Assembly (NCBI RefSeq): GCF_016839145.1
Contig: NZ_CP069303.1
Location: 3,580,501-3,644,500 of the forward strand
Direction: 5' to 3'
DNA length: 64,000 bases
From: Shinella sp. PSBB067
GTDB taxonomy: Bacteria > Pseudomonadota > Alphaproteobacteria > Rhizobiales > Rhizobiaceae
The notes below the pieces were generated by a model, which had not been told where the DNA came from, did no database searches, and saw only the letters and a program-made list of their open reading frames with translations. Shown here piece after piece: positions 35,378-44,980 of this stretch. Position numbers and translations under genes: made by a program. Position 1 is the first letter of the stretch, and the number at the start of each line of letters is the position of its first letter.

Positions 35378-37204
35378 TCAGCCCTCCAGCTCCTCGCGCA
35401 GCATTTCCAGCTCCAGCCATTCCTCTTCCATCTTCGTCAGGCCGTCGCGCAGGGTCTCCATCTCGGCGGCGAGCCGATTGAAGGTGGCGGGGTCCTTGGC
35501 GAAGAGGTTCGGATCGGCCATCTTCACCTCGCGGGCGGCGATCTCCTTCTCCGCCTTCTCCATCTCCTTCGGCAGGTTTTCGAGGGCGAATTTCTGCTTG
35601 TAGGAGAGCTTCGACTTGCCCTTCGCGTCGGCGGAAGCGGCGGCCGGCGTATCGGCAGCCCTGGCCTTCTCGGCCTTTTCCGCCTTGCGCTTCTCCTCGA
35701 TCGCGCCGCGGCGCTGGGCCATCATGTCCGTGTAGCCGCCGGCATATTCGATCCAGCGTCCATCCGGGTTTTCCGGATCGGCTGGCGCGATGGTCGAGGT
35801 GACGGTGCGGTCGAGGAAGTCGCGGTCGTGGCTGACGAGCAGGACCGTGCCGGCAAAGCCCGTGACGATCTCCTGCAAGAGGTCCAGCGTCTCGATGTCG
35901 AGGTCGTTGGTCGGCTCGTCGAGGATGAGCAGGTTCGTCGGGCGCGAGAGGATGCGGGCCAGCATCAGCCGGGCACGCTCGCCGCCCGACAGGTTGCGGA
36001 TGGGAGTGCGGGCCTGTTCCGGCTGGAACAGGAATTCCTTCATGTAGCCGGTGACATGACGCTGCTCGCCATTGACCAGCAGCGTCTCGCCGCGCCCGTC
36101 GGTAAGGTAGTGGGCGAGCGTGTCGTCGAGGTTCAGGTCCTCGCGGCGCTGGTCGAGCGTGGCGATTTCCAGGTTCGTGCCGAGCTTGACCGTACCGCTG
36201 TCGGGCGCGAGCTCACCGGTCAGCATCTTCAGCAGCGTCGTCTTGCCGGCGCCGTTGGGGCCGACGAGGCCGATGCAGTCGCCGCGGTGGACGCGGATCG
36301 AGAAGGGCGCGACGATGGTGCGCTCGCCATAGGCCTTGGTGATCTTCTCCGCATCGATGACCAGCTTGCCGGATTCCTGCGCGTCGGAGGCGCTCGCCTG
36401 CACGCTGCCCTGCGGCCCCTTGTGGCCGCGGTAGCGGGCGCGCAGGTCGTGCAGCGCGCCGAGACGGCGCATGTTGCGCTTGCGCCGGGCCGTCACGCCG
36501 TAGCGCAGCCAGTGCTCCTCGCGCTCGATGGCCTTGCCGAGCTTGTGCTGTTCCAGTTCCTCGGCCTCCAGCACCTCGTCGCGCCAGGCCTCGAAATGGG
36601 CAAAGCCGCGATTGAGACGGCGCGACTGGCCGCGGTCGAGCCACACGGTGGCGTTGGAGACCTTTTCGAGGAAGCGGCGGTCGTGCGAGATGACGACGAG
36701 GGCCGAGCGGGTCGATTGCAGCTCGCCTTCCAGCCATTCGATGGTGGGAAGGTCGAGATGGTTGGTCGGCTCGTCGAGGAGCAGGATGTCCGGCTCCGGC
36801 GCCATGACGCGGGCAAGCGCCGCCCGGCGCGCCTCGCCGCCCGAAAGCGACTTCGGGTCCTCGTTGCCGGAAAGGCCGAGATGTTCGAGGAGATAGGTGA
36901 CGCGGTACGGGTCGTCGCTCGGGCCGAGGCCCGCCTCGGCATAGGCGGCGACGGTGTCGTAGCCGTCGAAATCGGGGGCCTGGTGCAGGTAGCGGATCGT
37001 CGCAGAAGGATGGCGGAAGACCTCGCCCGACTGCGCCTCGGCAAGCCCGGCGGCGATCTTCATCAGCGTCGACTTGCCGGAACCGTTGCGGCCGACGAGG
37101 CAGATGCGCTCGCCCGGCTCCACCTGCAGGCTCGCGCCTGACAGCAGCGGCGTGCCGCCGAAGCTGAGGAAGATGTCGTCGAGTTTGAGAATGGGCGGTG
37201 CCAA
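35378..37204 (-). CDS. ABC-F family ATPase (Uup-like)
   Basis: 608 residues with two ATPase domains and no membrane segments. Domain 1: Walker A GRNGSGKST, signature LSGGEARRAALARVM, Walker B ILLLDEPTNHLD. Domain 2: Walker A GPNGAGKTT, signature LSGGERARLMLARIL, Walker B LLILDEPTNDLD. A Lys/Glu-rich coiled coil fills about 505-608, as in Uup. ABC-F proteins act on ribosomes or, for Uup, suppress transposon excision, rather than transport. It ends 3 bases before the thiN stop side gene and likely shares its transcript. Confidence 0.9.
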   Translation of the reverse strand: MAPPILKLDDIFLSFGGTPLLSGASLQVEPGERICLVGRNGSGKSTLMKIAAGLAEAQSGEVFRHPSATIRYLHQAPDFDGYDTVAAYAEAGLGPSDDPYRVTYLLEHLGLSGNEDPKSLSGGEARRAALARVMAPEPDILLLDEPTNHLDLPTIEWLEGELQSTRSALVVISHDRRFLEKVSNATVWLDRGQSRRLNRGFAHFEAWRDEVLEAEELEQHKLGKAIEREEHWLRYGVTARRKRNMRRLGALHDLRARYRGHKGPQGSVQASASDAQESGKLVIDAEKITKAYGERTIVAPFSIRVHRGDCIGLVGPNGAGKTTLLKMLTGELAPDSGTVKLGTNLEIATLDQRREDLNLDDTLAHYLTDGRGETLLVNGEQRHVTGYMKEFLFQPEQARTPIRNLSGGERARLMLARILSRPTNLLILDEPTNDLDIETLDLLQEIVTGFAGTVLLVSHDRDFLDRTVTSTIAPADPENPDGRWIEYAGGYTDMMAQRRGAIEEKRKAEKAEKARAADTPAAASADAKGKSKLSYKQKFALENLPKEMEKAEKEIAAREVKMADPNLFAKDPATFNRLAAEMETLRDGLTKMEEEWLELEMLREELEG

Positions 37205-37207
37205 GGG

Positions 37208-37873
37208 TCAGGCTCCTGAAAAGTCATAGGGCCGGGCGATAAGGAGCGCGCGGCCGGAGGCGAGCGAAAGGCGGATCGGGCCCTCCGCGACATTGGAGAT
37301 GGTGCGGGACGAGCCGAAGGGCAGCGAGAAATCGGCGAGCGGATAGCGCACGTTGTCGATGAAGAGGCCGGAGAGCGGCGAAAGGCCGAGGACGGAGAAG
37401 AGGCTGTGCTTCGGCAGGTCGATCTCGCGCGTGCCCGGCAGCAGCGGCCACGCCTCCTCCTCGCCCGAGGTGAGCTTGATGGAAAAGCCCTCCTCCTCCA
37501 GGAAGACGGCATGGACGAGGTGCATCATGGCGTGATCGCTGCGCTCGCCGCCGAGCGCGCCGGCAAGGACGATCCTGCGCGCACCCCGTTCGGCGGCGGC
37601 GGAGACCGCGATGGCACCGTCCGTCTCGTTCTTGGCGGCCGGCCAGGGCTGCCGCTCGACATCCGGCCAGGCAGCGATGAGTTCGGGCGGGGTGGAATCG
37701 AAATCGCCGACCCACAGTTCCGGCGTGACACCGAGGCAGGCCGCGTGCCGCATGCCGCCATCCGCCGCCACGACGCGCGCGCCGGTCATGTCCGCGCGAA
37801 GACGCGGCGTCACGGTGAGCGCGCCGCCGAGGAGGACGACGAAGGTCTGGTCTGTGGTTGCCGGCATGGTCAT
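37208..37873 (-). CDS. thiN: Thiamine pyrophosphokinase
   Basis: 221 residues. Motifs of the TPK fold: VVAADGGMRHAACLGVTPELWVGDFDS (nucleotide and metal site), KNETDGAIA, and LAGALGGERSDHAMMHL. It turns thiamine plus ATP into thiamine diphosphate, completing salvage of thiamine brought in by an importer such as ThiBPQ, encoded 8 kb downstream. ATG 37873 (AGGG upstream) is preferred to 37867. It lies 3 bases before the ABC-F gene, so the two are one transcript. Confidence 0.87.
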   Translation of the reverse strand: MTMPATTDQTFVVLLGGALTVTPRLRADMTGARVVAADGGMRHAACLGVTPELWVGDFDSTPPELIAAWPDVERQPWPAAKNETDGAIAVSAAAERGARRIVLAGALGGERSDHAMMHLVHAVFLEEEGFSIKLTSGEEEAWPLLPGTREIDLPKHSLFSVLGLSPLSGLFIDNVRYPLADFSLPFGSSRTISNVAEGPIRLSLASGRALLIARPYDFSGA

Positions 37874-38080
37874 GGCTGATGCCCTTAGCGCATGTTTCCG
37901 GGAAAGGGAAAGATTTTGGCGGCCGGAACCGGCGGACGGCACATGGCGCATTCGTCCGCGCGCGGCTCCCGCTCGGGCAAATGCCGGATGCTCCCTAGGA
38001 AAGCAAGGATGTGCCGGGCGGCGGATCTTCGGGTTAAGCCCGGGACAGCGGCGGCGGGCGGGGATCGCGAGACGGAAGTC

Positions 38081-38455
38081 TTACGTCTCGACGAGACGGA
38101 GCACCTTGTCGAAGACCTTCAGCACCTGCTTCAGCTCGTGGCCCCGCTTGAGGATGGTGCCGTGCTGGTTGATGACGCTGTAGGCACCCTGCTTGGCGGC
38201 GAGCTTCGGGTTCTTCTCGATGCGGTAGAGCGGCATTTCGCCGGAGCGCTTGAAGACGGAGAAGACCGCCCTGTCGCGCAGGTGGTCGATGGCGTAGTCG
38301 CGCCACTCACCCTCGCCGACCATGCGACCGTAGACCCAGAGGATCGCATCGAGTTCCCGGCGATGGAAGGTCACCGGCAGCGGGTCCCTGCTGTCCCGGT
38401 ATTCCCTGAGGTCGACCACCACGTTGGGCGCCTGCAAATCCGGCTGATCGGTCAT
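38081..38455 (-). CDS. DUF2794 domain protein
   Basis: 124 residues matching the alphaproteobacterial DUF2794 family by its VTFHRRELDAILWVYGRMV and GEWRDYAIDHLRDRAVFSVFKR segments. It is soluble and small with no catalytic motif. Function unknown. ATG 38455 is chosen because GGAG lies 7 bases upstream and the family N-terminus starts there. Monocistronic by spacing. Confidence 0.8.
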   Translation of the reverse strand: MTDQPDLQAPNVVVDLREYRDSRDPLPVTFHRRELDAILWVYGRMVGEGEWRDYAIDHLRDRAVFSVFKRSGEMPLYRIEKNPKLAAKQGAYSVINQHGTILKRGHELKQVLKVFDKVLRLVET

Positions 38456-38792
38456 CGAATCTCCGCACCTCGTCTGTGACGGCACGGTGACAGTGTGCCT
38501 GACCGGCGCCGAAATGCAAGGCGGAGGGGGCAGGGCATGCGTTTTCGCAAAAATCCGTATCGCCGCATTTCAGACAAACAGAAGCCCGAATTAAAGGAGA
38601 GAGTTCGCCCGTCGCCGCCATGCCGGCCGGCTGCCTGTGCGGGAAGCCGGTCTGGTATGGCAAGCGTCTGTCGAGGCTGCCCTGTATTCCGTTGCCGGCA
38701 GCTTCGTCCCGGTCCGGTTCGTGTTTCTTCGAACCCTCAAGCCCCAGCCCCTCGAAGAAGCCGGACCGGACCTCCCCATCGCGGAGGTTTGC
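38456..38792. other. Intergenic, nothing assignable
   Basis: About 340 bp between the DUF2794 gene start and the DUF1223 gene stop. Part must be the promoter of the first. A + strand frame from about 38537 has no family similarity and poor codon pattern. No repeat copy was seen. Confidence 0.5.
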
Positions 38793-39548
38793 TCAGCGGG
38801 AAGCGCGCTCGCCCGTCAGCACCCTCGCGCCGAGGATGGCGCCGGGCGTATCGGCGCTCTTCATGCGCTGGATCAGCACGGCGCAGCCGCCGGCCTTCTT
38901 TTTCTTCTTCAGCATGTCGGCGGGAAGCACCAGGTTGGTCTCCTTGCCTTCCCACATGCCGATCGTTTCCATGTCCGTCACGGAGTGCCAGTAGTTCACC
39001 GTCTTGCCGCGGTTCTCGCCCTTGTCGATGTCGATCGTGCGTTCCTGCTCGAAATAGGCGATGACGATGTTGGCCTTGCCCTCGCCCGGGCCCACGCGGA
39101 TGCGCAGCTCGTCGTTCTTCACCTCCACGTCGACCGGCACCTTCAGCCCCTTGCCCTCATCCGGCATGGAGGCGATGCGCGCGCGGATGCCTGTTATGTC
39201 GGCGCCGTTGATGTGCTCGCGGCCGTTCAGCACGGCCTGCGGCGTGTAGACGCCGTTGCGGCCGAACATGCGGGCATAGGCATATTGCCGATCGGTATTG
39301 TCCTTCGAGGCGAGCGTGTCCGTCCAGCCGAGATAGTTCCAGTAGTCGACGTGATAGGAAAGGGCGACGACCTTGCCTTCGCGCGCCAGCGTTTCGAGCG
39401 CCTTGTCGGCGGGCGGGCACGAGGAGCAGCCCTGGCTGGTGAAAAGCTCGACGACGCCCTTCGGCGCGCCCGCGTCCTGCGCATGGGCGGCGCCGGCCCC
39501 GAGCGCCAGCAGGATCGCCAGACATTCCGGTATGTGCGGTCTCGGCAT
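38793..39548 (-). CDS. DUF1223 secreted thioredoxin-like protein
   Basis: 251 residues: a signal peptide (about 1-23, ending AAHAQ) then VELFTSQGCSSCPPADKAL with a CSSC dicysteine of thioredoxin fold, VVALSYHVDYWNYLGWTD, YAYARMFGRNGVYTPQ and LNGREHINGAD. This is the DUF1223 family, common in alphaproteobacteria, with unproven oxidoreductase function in the periplasm. ATG 39548 has GGGA 6 bases upstream; 39554 is also possible. Confidence 0.83.
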   Translation of the reverse strand: MPRPHIPECLAILLALGAGAAHAQDAGAPKGVVELFTSQGCSSCPPADKALETLAREGKVVALSYHVDYWNYLGWTDTLASKDNTDRQYAYARMFGRNGVYTPQAVLNGREHINGADITGIRARIASMPDEGKGLKVPVDVEVKNDELRIRVGPGEGKANIVIAYFEQERTIDIDKGENRGKTVNYWHSVTDMETIGMWEGKETNLVLPADMLKKKKKAGGCAVLIQRMKSADTPGAILGARVLTGERASR

Positions 39549-39654
39549 GGTCATTCCCAATGGAGCGCCGGCCATGGCCAGCCTTTCGGGCCCGTCTTAC
39601 GCCCTTGCCGCTTCAACAGGAAGTCACGATGGAGTGAGATTTTTCCGGCCGAAA

Positions 39655-39685
39655 ACGAAAGATGCCGGGGCTTTCGGCCCCGGCA
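39655..39685 (-). terminator. Terminator of acnA
   Basis: A 9-bp perfect stem (TGCCGGGGC arm) with 5-base loop lies about 25 bases beyond the acnA stop; on the minus strand it is followed by tctttcgttttcgg. Confidence 0.75.
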
Positions 39686-39709
39686 CTTCGTTTCTCGGGC
39701 TGAACCCGC

Positions 39710-42403
39710 TCAGGCCGCGAGGTCGCGCAGAACGGTCTGCAGGATGCCGCCGTTGTTCATGTAGGTGACCTCGTCGAGAGTATCGATGCGGCAGAGGAGC
39801 GGAACCTCCTTCACCGTGCCGTCGGAATAAGCGATCCTGGCGATCTTCTTCTCGCGCGGCTTGATGTCGCCTTCCAGGCCCTCGATGGTGACGATCTCGT
39901 CGCCCTTGAGGTCCAGCGAGGCCCAGGTCGTGCCGTCCTCGAAGACGAAGGGCACGACGCCCATGCCGACGAGGTTGGAGCGGTGGATGCGCTCGAAGGA
40001 CTGTGCGATCACGGCCTTGACGCCGAGAAGGTTGGTGCCCTTGGCCGCCCAGTCGCGCGAGGAGCCGTTGCCGTATTCGACGCCGGCGAAGATGACGAGC
40101 GGAACGCCCTCGGCCTTGTACTTCATGGCCGCGTCATAGATCGACATCTCTTCCTTGGTCGGATAGTGGATCGTGTAGCCGCCTTCCTTGCCGTTCGGGC
40201 CGAGCATGTGGTTGCGGATGCGGATATTGGCGAAGGTGCCGCGCATCATGACTTCATGGTTGCCGCGGCGCGTGCCGTACTGGTTGAAGTCCGCCACCGC
40301 GACGCCGTGACCCGTAAGATACGCGCCGGCCGGCGAGGCCGCCTTGATCGAACCGGCAGGCGAGATGTGGTCGGTGGTGATCTTGTCGCCGAAGAGGCCG
40401 AGGACGCGCGCGCCCTCGATGTTCTTGAGGCCCGAGCCGGTCTTGCCCATGCCGACGAAGTACGGCGGGTTCTGCACATAGGTCGACTGGTCGTCCCAGG
40501 CGTAGGTCTGTCCCTCGGGCACCTGCACGGCCTGCCAGTTCTCGTCGCCCTTGAAGACGTCGGCATATTTTGCGGCATAGAGCGCGCGGGTGACGTATTT
40601 CAGGATGAACTCCTGGATTTCCTGCGAGGTCGGCCAGATGTCCTTGAGGTAGACCGGATTGCCGTCCTGGTCCTCGCCGAGCGGCTCGCTGGTGAGATCC
40701 TTCTGGACCGAACCGGCAAGCGCATAGGCGACGACGAGCGGCGGGGAGGCGAGGTAGTTCGCCTGCACGTCCGGCGAGATGCGGCCTTCGAAGTTGCGGT
40801 TGCCCGAAAGGACGCCGGCGGCGATCAGGCCCTTGTCGTTGATCGTCTTGGAGATCGGCGCCGGCAGCGGGCCGGAATTGCCGATGCAGGTCGTGCAGCC
40901 GAAGCCGACGAGGTTGAAGCCGAGCTTGTCGAGGTCCGCCTGCAGGCCGGACTTGGCGAGATATTCGCCGACGACCTGCGATCCCGGCGCCAGCGACGTC
41001 TTGACCCAGGGCTTCGTCTTCAAGCCCCTGGCGACCGCGTTGCGGGCGAGAAGGCCGGCGGCGATGAGGACCGACGGGTTGGACGTGTTGGTGCACGACG
41101 TGATGGCGGCGATGGCGACGTCGCCATGGCCAAGGTCGTAGTCCGTGCCCTCGACCGCGTAGCGGTTGGAAAGCTGGCCGGGCTTCTTGTAGTCGTTGTC
41201 CATCGACGCGGCGAAGCCGGAGGCGATGTTTTCCAGCGGGATGCGGCCTTCCGGACGCTTCGGGCCGGCCATGGCCGGAACCACGTCGCCGAGGTCGAGT
41301 TCGAGCGTGTCGGTGAAGACGAGGTCGGAGCCGTCGCCGTCACGCCACATCCCTTGCGCCTTCGAATAGGCTTCGACGAGGGCGATGCGCTGCTCTTCGC
41401 GGCCGGACATGGTGAGGTAGTTGACGGTCTCGCCGTCGACCGGGAAGAAGCCGCAGGTCGCGCCGTATTCCGGGCCCATATTGCCGATCGTCGCGCGGTC
41501 GGCGAGCGTCATGTTGTCGAGGCCGGGGCCGAAGAACTCGACGAACTTGGAGACGACGCCCTTCTTGCGCAGCATCTGCACGACCATCAGCACGAGGTCG
41601 GTCGCCGTGACGCCTTCCTTGAGCCTGCCGGTCAGCTTGAAGCCGATGACCTCGGGCAGCAGCATGGAGACCGGCTGGCCGAGCATGGCGGCTTCCGCCT
41701 CGATGCCGCCCACGCCCCAGCCGAGAACGCCGAGGCCGTTGATCATGGTCGTGTGGCTGTCCGTGCCGACACAGGTATCCGGGTAGGCGACGATCTCGCC
41801 GTCTTCTTCCTTGGTCCAAACCGTCTGGCCCAGATATTCCAGATTGACCTGGTGACAGATGCCGGTGCCCGGGGGAACGACGCGGAAGTTCTTGAACGCC
41901 TGCTGGCCCCACTTGAGGAAGCGGTAGCGCTCGCCGTTGCGCTGGTATTCCAGCTCGACGTTGCGGGCAAAGGCGGTCGGCGTGCCGAATTCGTCGACGA
42001 TGACCGAGTGGTCGATGACGAGGTCGACGGGAACGAGCGGGTTGATCTTCTCCGGGTCGCCGCCAAGAGAGACCATCGCGTCGCGCATCGCCGCAAGGTC
42101 GACCACGGCGGGAACGCCGGTGAAGTCCTGCATCAGGACGCGCGCCGGGCGATAGGCGATCTCGTTTTCGACCGTGCCCTTGTTCGTCAGCCATTCGGCG
42201 ACGGAAAGAATGTGCTCCTTGGTGACCGAGCGGCCGTCCTCGAAGCGCAGCAGGTTCTCAAGAAGCACCTTCATCGAGTAGGGCAGCTTCGAGACGCCGG
42301 CAAGGCCGTTCGCTTCGGCCTTCGGAAGGCTGTAATACACATAGTCGGTGCCGTTGACCGTGAGGACCGAACGACAATTGAAACTATCCAGGGACTTGGA
42401 CAT
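39710..42403 (-). CDS. acnA: Aconitate hydratase (AcnA)
   Basis: 897 residues, full length for bacterial AcnA/IRP1-type aconitase. It isomerises citrate to isocitrate in the TCA cycle using a 4Fe-4S cluster. Cluster ligands are in [11 protein letters not shown] and [14 protein letters not shown]; the [19 protein letters not shown] segment and the swivel-domain [15 protein letters not shown] motif complete the active site. The related IRP1 doubles as an iron regulator. It is divergent from ccmA with a shared 266-base spacer carrying an Irr-like box. Confidence 0.97.
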   Translation of the reverse strand: MSKSLDSFNCRSVLTVNGTDYVYYSLPKAEANGLAGVSKLPYSMKVLLENLLRFEDGRSVTKEHILSVAEWLTNKGTVENEIAYRPARVLMQDFTGVPAVVDLAAMRDAMVSLGGDPEKINPLVPVDLVIDHSVIVDEFGTPTAFARNVELEYQRNGERYRFLKWGQQAFKNFRVVPPGTGICHQVNLEYLGQTVWTKEEDGEIVAYPDTCVGTDSHTTMINGLGVLGWGVGGIEAEAAMLGQPVSMLLPEVIGFKLTGRLKEGVTATDLVLMVVQMLRKKGVVSKFVEFFGPGLDNMTLADRATIGNMGPEYGATCGFFPVDGETVNYLTMSGREEQRIALVEAYSKAQGMWRDGDGSDLVFTDTLELDLGDVVPAMAGPKRPEGRIPLENIASGFAASMDNDYKKPGQLSNRYAVEGTDYDLGHGDVAIAAITSCTNTSNPSVLIAAGLLARNAVARGLKTKPWVKTSLAPGSQVVGEYLAKSGLQADLDKLGFNLVGFGCTTCIGNSGPLPAPISKTINDKGLIAAGVLSGNRNFEGRISPDVQANYLASPPLVVAYALAGSVQKDLTSEPLGEDQDGNPVYLKDIWPTSQEIQEFILKYVTRALYAAKYADVFKGDENWQAVQVPEGQTYAWDDQSTYVQNPPYFVGMGKTGSGLKNIEGARVLGLFGDKITTDHISPAGSIKAASPAGAYLTGHGVAVADFNQYGTRRGNHEVMMRGTFANIRIRNHMLGPNGKEGGYTIHYPTKEEMSIYDAAMKYKAEGVPLVIFAGVEYGNGSSRDWAAKGTNLLGVKAVIAQSFERIHRSNLVGMGVVPFVFEDGTTWASLDLKGDEIVTIEGLEGDIKPREKKIARIAYSDGTVKEVPLLCRIDTLDEVTYMNNGGILQTVLRDLAA

Positions 42404-42571
42404 CTTTTACCCCGTCTCGTCTGGCGCCAGAAAGCTGACGTACGAACGCCCGTGCGCGTTTAGCGCGTATGGGATGCGGGTGCGGTCATTTCCGCTGTCC
42501 GTACGCGGAAATCATTCCCGTGTTCGGCGCTTGGATGAAATTCACGCCGACCGCTGGCGTGTTGCGGGCGT

Positions 42572-42588
42572 TATAGATAATTTCTAAG
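42572..42588. promoter_or_regulatory. Irr (ICE)-like iron-response box
   Basis: TATAGAT-AAT-TTCTAAG matches 11 of 14 positions of the palindrome TTTAGAA-N3-TTCTAAA known for rhizobial Irr sites. It lies between acnA (Fe-S enzyme) and ccmA (heme delivery). acnA is a known Irr target in related bacteria. Match seen; function inferred. Confidence 0.5.
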
Positions 42589-42669
42589 AAACGATCCAGA
42601 CTGCCCGGCGGTAAATCGGGACAATTTTTTTGCATTGCGACCAAGGTCGTAAAGGGAAAGTGAAGTGAC

Positions 42670-43317
42670 ATGCGGCTCGTCGCCGAAGCATTGAGCGCCA
42701 GACGCGGCGAGGACCTGATTTTCCAAGATATTTCCTTTGAAATCGATGGCGGTGAAGCGCTTGTGGTCAAGGGGCCGAACGGCTCCGGGAAGTCCACGCT
42801 GCTGCGTGTCCTGGCGGGCCTCCTGCCGGCCCATTCGGGGACCGCGAAACTCCTTGCTGCAGCGCAACCGGTCGGGCGGCTCGGCGAGGCCGCGCACTAT
42901 CTCGGCCACCGCAACGCGATGAAGCGGGAACTGACCGTCGAGGAGAACCTCTCCTTCTGGAAAACCTTCTTCGGCGACCTTGCCGGCGGCACGGGCGTTG
43001 CGGTCACCGAAGCGGTCGAGGCGGTCGGCCTCGGCAGCATCGCCCACCTTCCCTTCGGCTATCTCTCGGCCGGCCAGCAGCGCCGCATGGCCATGGCCAA
43101 GCTCCTCGTTTCCTGGCGCCCGGTCTGGATCCTCGACGAGCCGACCGCGGCCCTCGACGCCGCCGCCGAGACCATGTTCGCCGGCCTCGTCAACGCCCAC
43201 CTTTCCCGCGGCGGCATCGCGCTTGCCGCAACGCACCAGCCGCTCGGGCTGGAGGGCGTGAAGGAACTGCACATGAAGGGCTTCGAACCTGCCTCCTATG
43301 CGGGAGAGTGGGCATGA
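42670..43317 (+). CDS. ccmA: Heme exporter ATPase CcmA
   Basis: 215 residues with Walker A GPNGSGKST, signature LSAGQQRRMAMAKLL and Walker B PVWILDEPTAALD. CcmA powers release of heme-loaded CcmE from CcmC in cytochrome c maturation system I, working with CcmB. It overlaps ccmB by ATGA. It is the first gene of ccmABCDG and divergent from acnA. Confidence 0.95.
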   Translation: MRLVAEALSARRGEDLIFQDISFEIDGGEALVVKGPNGSGKSTLLRVLAGLLPAHSGTAKLLAAAQPVGRLGEAAHYLGHRNAMKRELTVEENLSFWKTFFGDLAGGTGVAVTEAVEAVGLGSIAHLPFGYLSAGQQRRMAMAKLLVSWRPVWILDEPTAALDAAAETMFAGLVNAHLSRGGIALAATHQPLGLEGVKELHMKGFEPASYAGEWA

Positions 43318-43973
43318 TCTCCCTCCTCCTCCGCGACGTGAAACTCTCCGTGCGCGCCGGCGGCGGCGCACTGGTCGGCGTCCTCTTCTTCATGACGGTC
43401 GTCGCCGTCATTCCCTTCGGCGTCGGACCGGATCTCAATCTCCTCGCCCGCATCGGCCCCGCCATCCTGTGGATCGGCGCGCTGCTCGCCTCCCTCCTCG
43501 GCCTCGACCGGCTGTTCCAGGCCGAGCGCGAGGACGGCTCGCTCGATCTTCTCCTCATGCAGGAGACGCCGCTGGTGCTGACGGTCTTCGTCAAGTGCCT
43601 CGCCCACTGGATCGCGACCGGCCTGCCGCTCGTCCTCGCCTCGCCGCTGCTCGGCCTCTTCATGAACATGGACGAGACGGCCATCGGCGCGACGACGCTG
43701 ACCCTTCTGGCCGGCACGCCCGCCATCACCTTCATCGGCGCGGCGGGCGCGGCGGTGGCCGTGGCGCTGCCGCGCGGCGGCCTGCTCGTCTCCATCCTCG
43801 TGCTGCCGCTCGCCATTCCCGTGCTGATCTTCGGGGTGAGCGCGGTCTATGCGGCGATCCAGGATCCCGCCCCCTTCCTGCCGCCCTTCCTCATTCTTGT
43901 CGCACTCAACCTGTTCTTTGCCGTCATCGGCCCGGTCGCGGCGGCCGCGGCCCTTCGCCTTTCCAGCGACTGA
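43314..43973 (+). CDS. ccmB: Heme exporter membrane protein CcmB
   Basis: 219 residues, six hydrophobic helices. Characteristic segments are LGLDRLFQAEREDGSLDLLLMQETPL and the later helices through LLVSILVLPLAIPVLIFGV. It is the membrane partner of CcmA. ATG 43314 (the ATGA overlap with the ccmA stop) is preferred over the in-frame GTG 6 bases earlier. Confidence 0.95.
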   Translation: MISLLLRDVKLSVRAGGGALVGVLFFMTVVAVIPFGVGPDLNLLARIGPAILWIGALLASLLGLDRLFQAEREDGSLDLLLMQETPLVLTVFVKCLAHWIATGLPLVLASPLLGLFMNMDETAIGATTLTLLAGTPAITFIGAAGAAVAVALPRGGLLVSILVLPLAIPVLIFGVSAVYAAIQDPAPFLPPFLILVALNLFFAVIGPVAAAAALRLSSD

Positions 43974-44045
43974 CGCGTCAAATTGACAGAAGGCGATTGC
44001 GGCAGATCAATTGAAGACCGGGTGCTTCCGCGTTAAAGAACCATC

Positions 44046-44816
44046 ATGAGCGAACCGAGCCTTGCAATCCGCAAATTCACCGACCTCGCCAACCCCACGC
44101 GGTTCCTGGCGCTGGTCGCCATCGTCTGGCCGTGGCTTGCCGGGCTGACGCTCTGTCTCTTTGCGGTCGGGCTCTACCTCTCCTTCGCGACGACGGGTGA
44201 CTACCAGCAGGGCGAGACGGTGCGCATCATGTATGTGCATGTGCCGATGGCCTGGCTCTCGATGATGTGCTATTCGGTCATGGCGCTCTCCGCGCTCGGC
44301 ACGCTCGTCTGGCGCCATCCGCTCGCCGATGTCTCGGCCAAGGCGGCCGCCCCCATCGGCGCCTGCTTCACGCTCGTCGCGCTCATCACCGGCTCGCTCT
44401 GGGGCAAGCCGATGTGGGGCACATGGTGGGTATGGGATGCGCGGCTGACCTCCGTCTTCGTGCTGTTCCTGATGTATCTCGGCCTGATCGCCCTCGGCCG
44501 CGCCATGGACGACCCGACGCGCGCCGCCAAGGTCAGCGCGGTGCTGATCCTCGTCGGCTTCGTCAACATCCCGATCATCAAGTTCTCGGTCGAGTGGTGG
44601 AACACGCTGCACCAGCCGGCGAGCGTCATCCGCATGGACGGCCCGACCATCGACCCGGAATTCCTCTGGCCGCTGCTCGTCATGGCCGTCGCCTTCACCA
44701 TGCTGTTCTTCACGCTGCACATCCTTGCCATGCGCAACGAGATCCTGCGCCGGCGCATCGCGGTGCTGCGGCGACACGCCGCCCGTGCCGCAGGCCGCGC
44801 GGGAGGCGCCGCATGA
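44046..44816 (+). CDS. ccmC: Heme handling protein CcmC
   Basis: 256 residues with six membrane helices and the tryptophan-rich heme motif GKPMWGTWWVWDARLTS near residue 120, flanked by periplasmic histidines (YVHVPMAW and later VEWWNTLHQPA). CcmC attaches heme covalently to CcmE. A 72-base gap separates it from ccmB; it overlaps ccmD by ATGA. Confidence 0.96.
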   Translation: MSEPSLAIRKFTDLANPTRFLALVAIVWPWLAGLTLCLFAVGLYLSFATTGDYQQGETVRIMYVHVPMAWLSMMCYSVMALSALGTLVWRHPLADVSAKAAAPIGACFTLVALITGSLWGKPMWGTWWVWDARLTSVFVLFLMYLGLIALGRAMDDPTRAAKVSAVLILVGFVNIPIIKFSVEWWNTLHQPASVIRMDGPTIDPEFLWPLLVMAVAFTMLFFTLHILAMRNEILRRRIAVLRRHAARAAGRAGGAA

Positions 44817-44980
44817 GCCACGCCTTCTACGTCACCGCATCCTATGTCTCGGCCTTCGCCGTCACGCTCGGCCTCGTGCTCTGGGTCTTCATCGACCACC
44901 GCGGCCGGCGCCGCGAGCTGGAGCAGCTCGAAGCCGCCGGCATCCGCCGCCGCTCCGCGCGCAGCGAGGACGCACGATGA
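44813..44980 (+). CDS. ccmD: Heme exporter protein CcmD
   Basis: 55 residues: one membrane helix (about 8-27, AVTLGLVLWVFIDH) then a basic tail RGRRRELEQLEAAGIRRRS, the CcmD pattern. It stabilises the CcmABC complex and release of holo-CcmE. ATGA overlaps join it to ccmC before and ccmG after. Confidence 0.93.
   Translation: MSHAFYVTASYVSAFAVTLGLVLWVFIDHRGRRRELEQLEAAGIRRRSARSEDAR

Noticed and set aside
37874..38080. Searching for a second TPP riboswitch before thiN
   Set aside because: None of the conserved THI blocks are present; the only one is at 45863-45955.
38495..38792. Small + strand frame encoding a basic peptide from about 38537
   Set aside because: Weak start and no similarity; basic low-complexity content is typical of chance frames in this DNA.
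39983..42463. A long + strand open frame opposite acnA
   Set aside because: Antisense shadow of aconitase, no start signal or domain.
43974..44045. A TTGACA in the ccmB-ccmC gap as an internal promoter
   Set aside because: No acceptable -10 element follows at 16-18 bases; the genes are better read as one operon.
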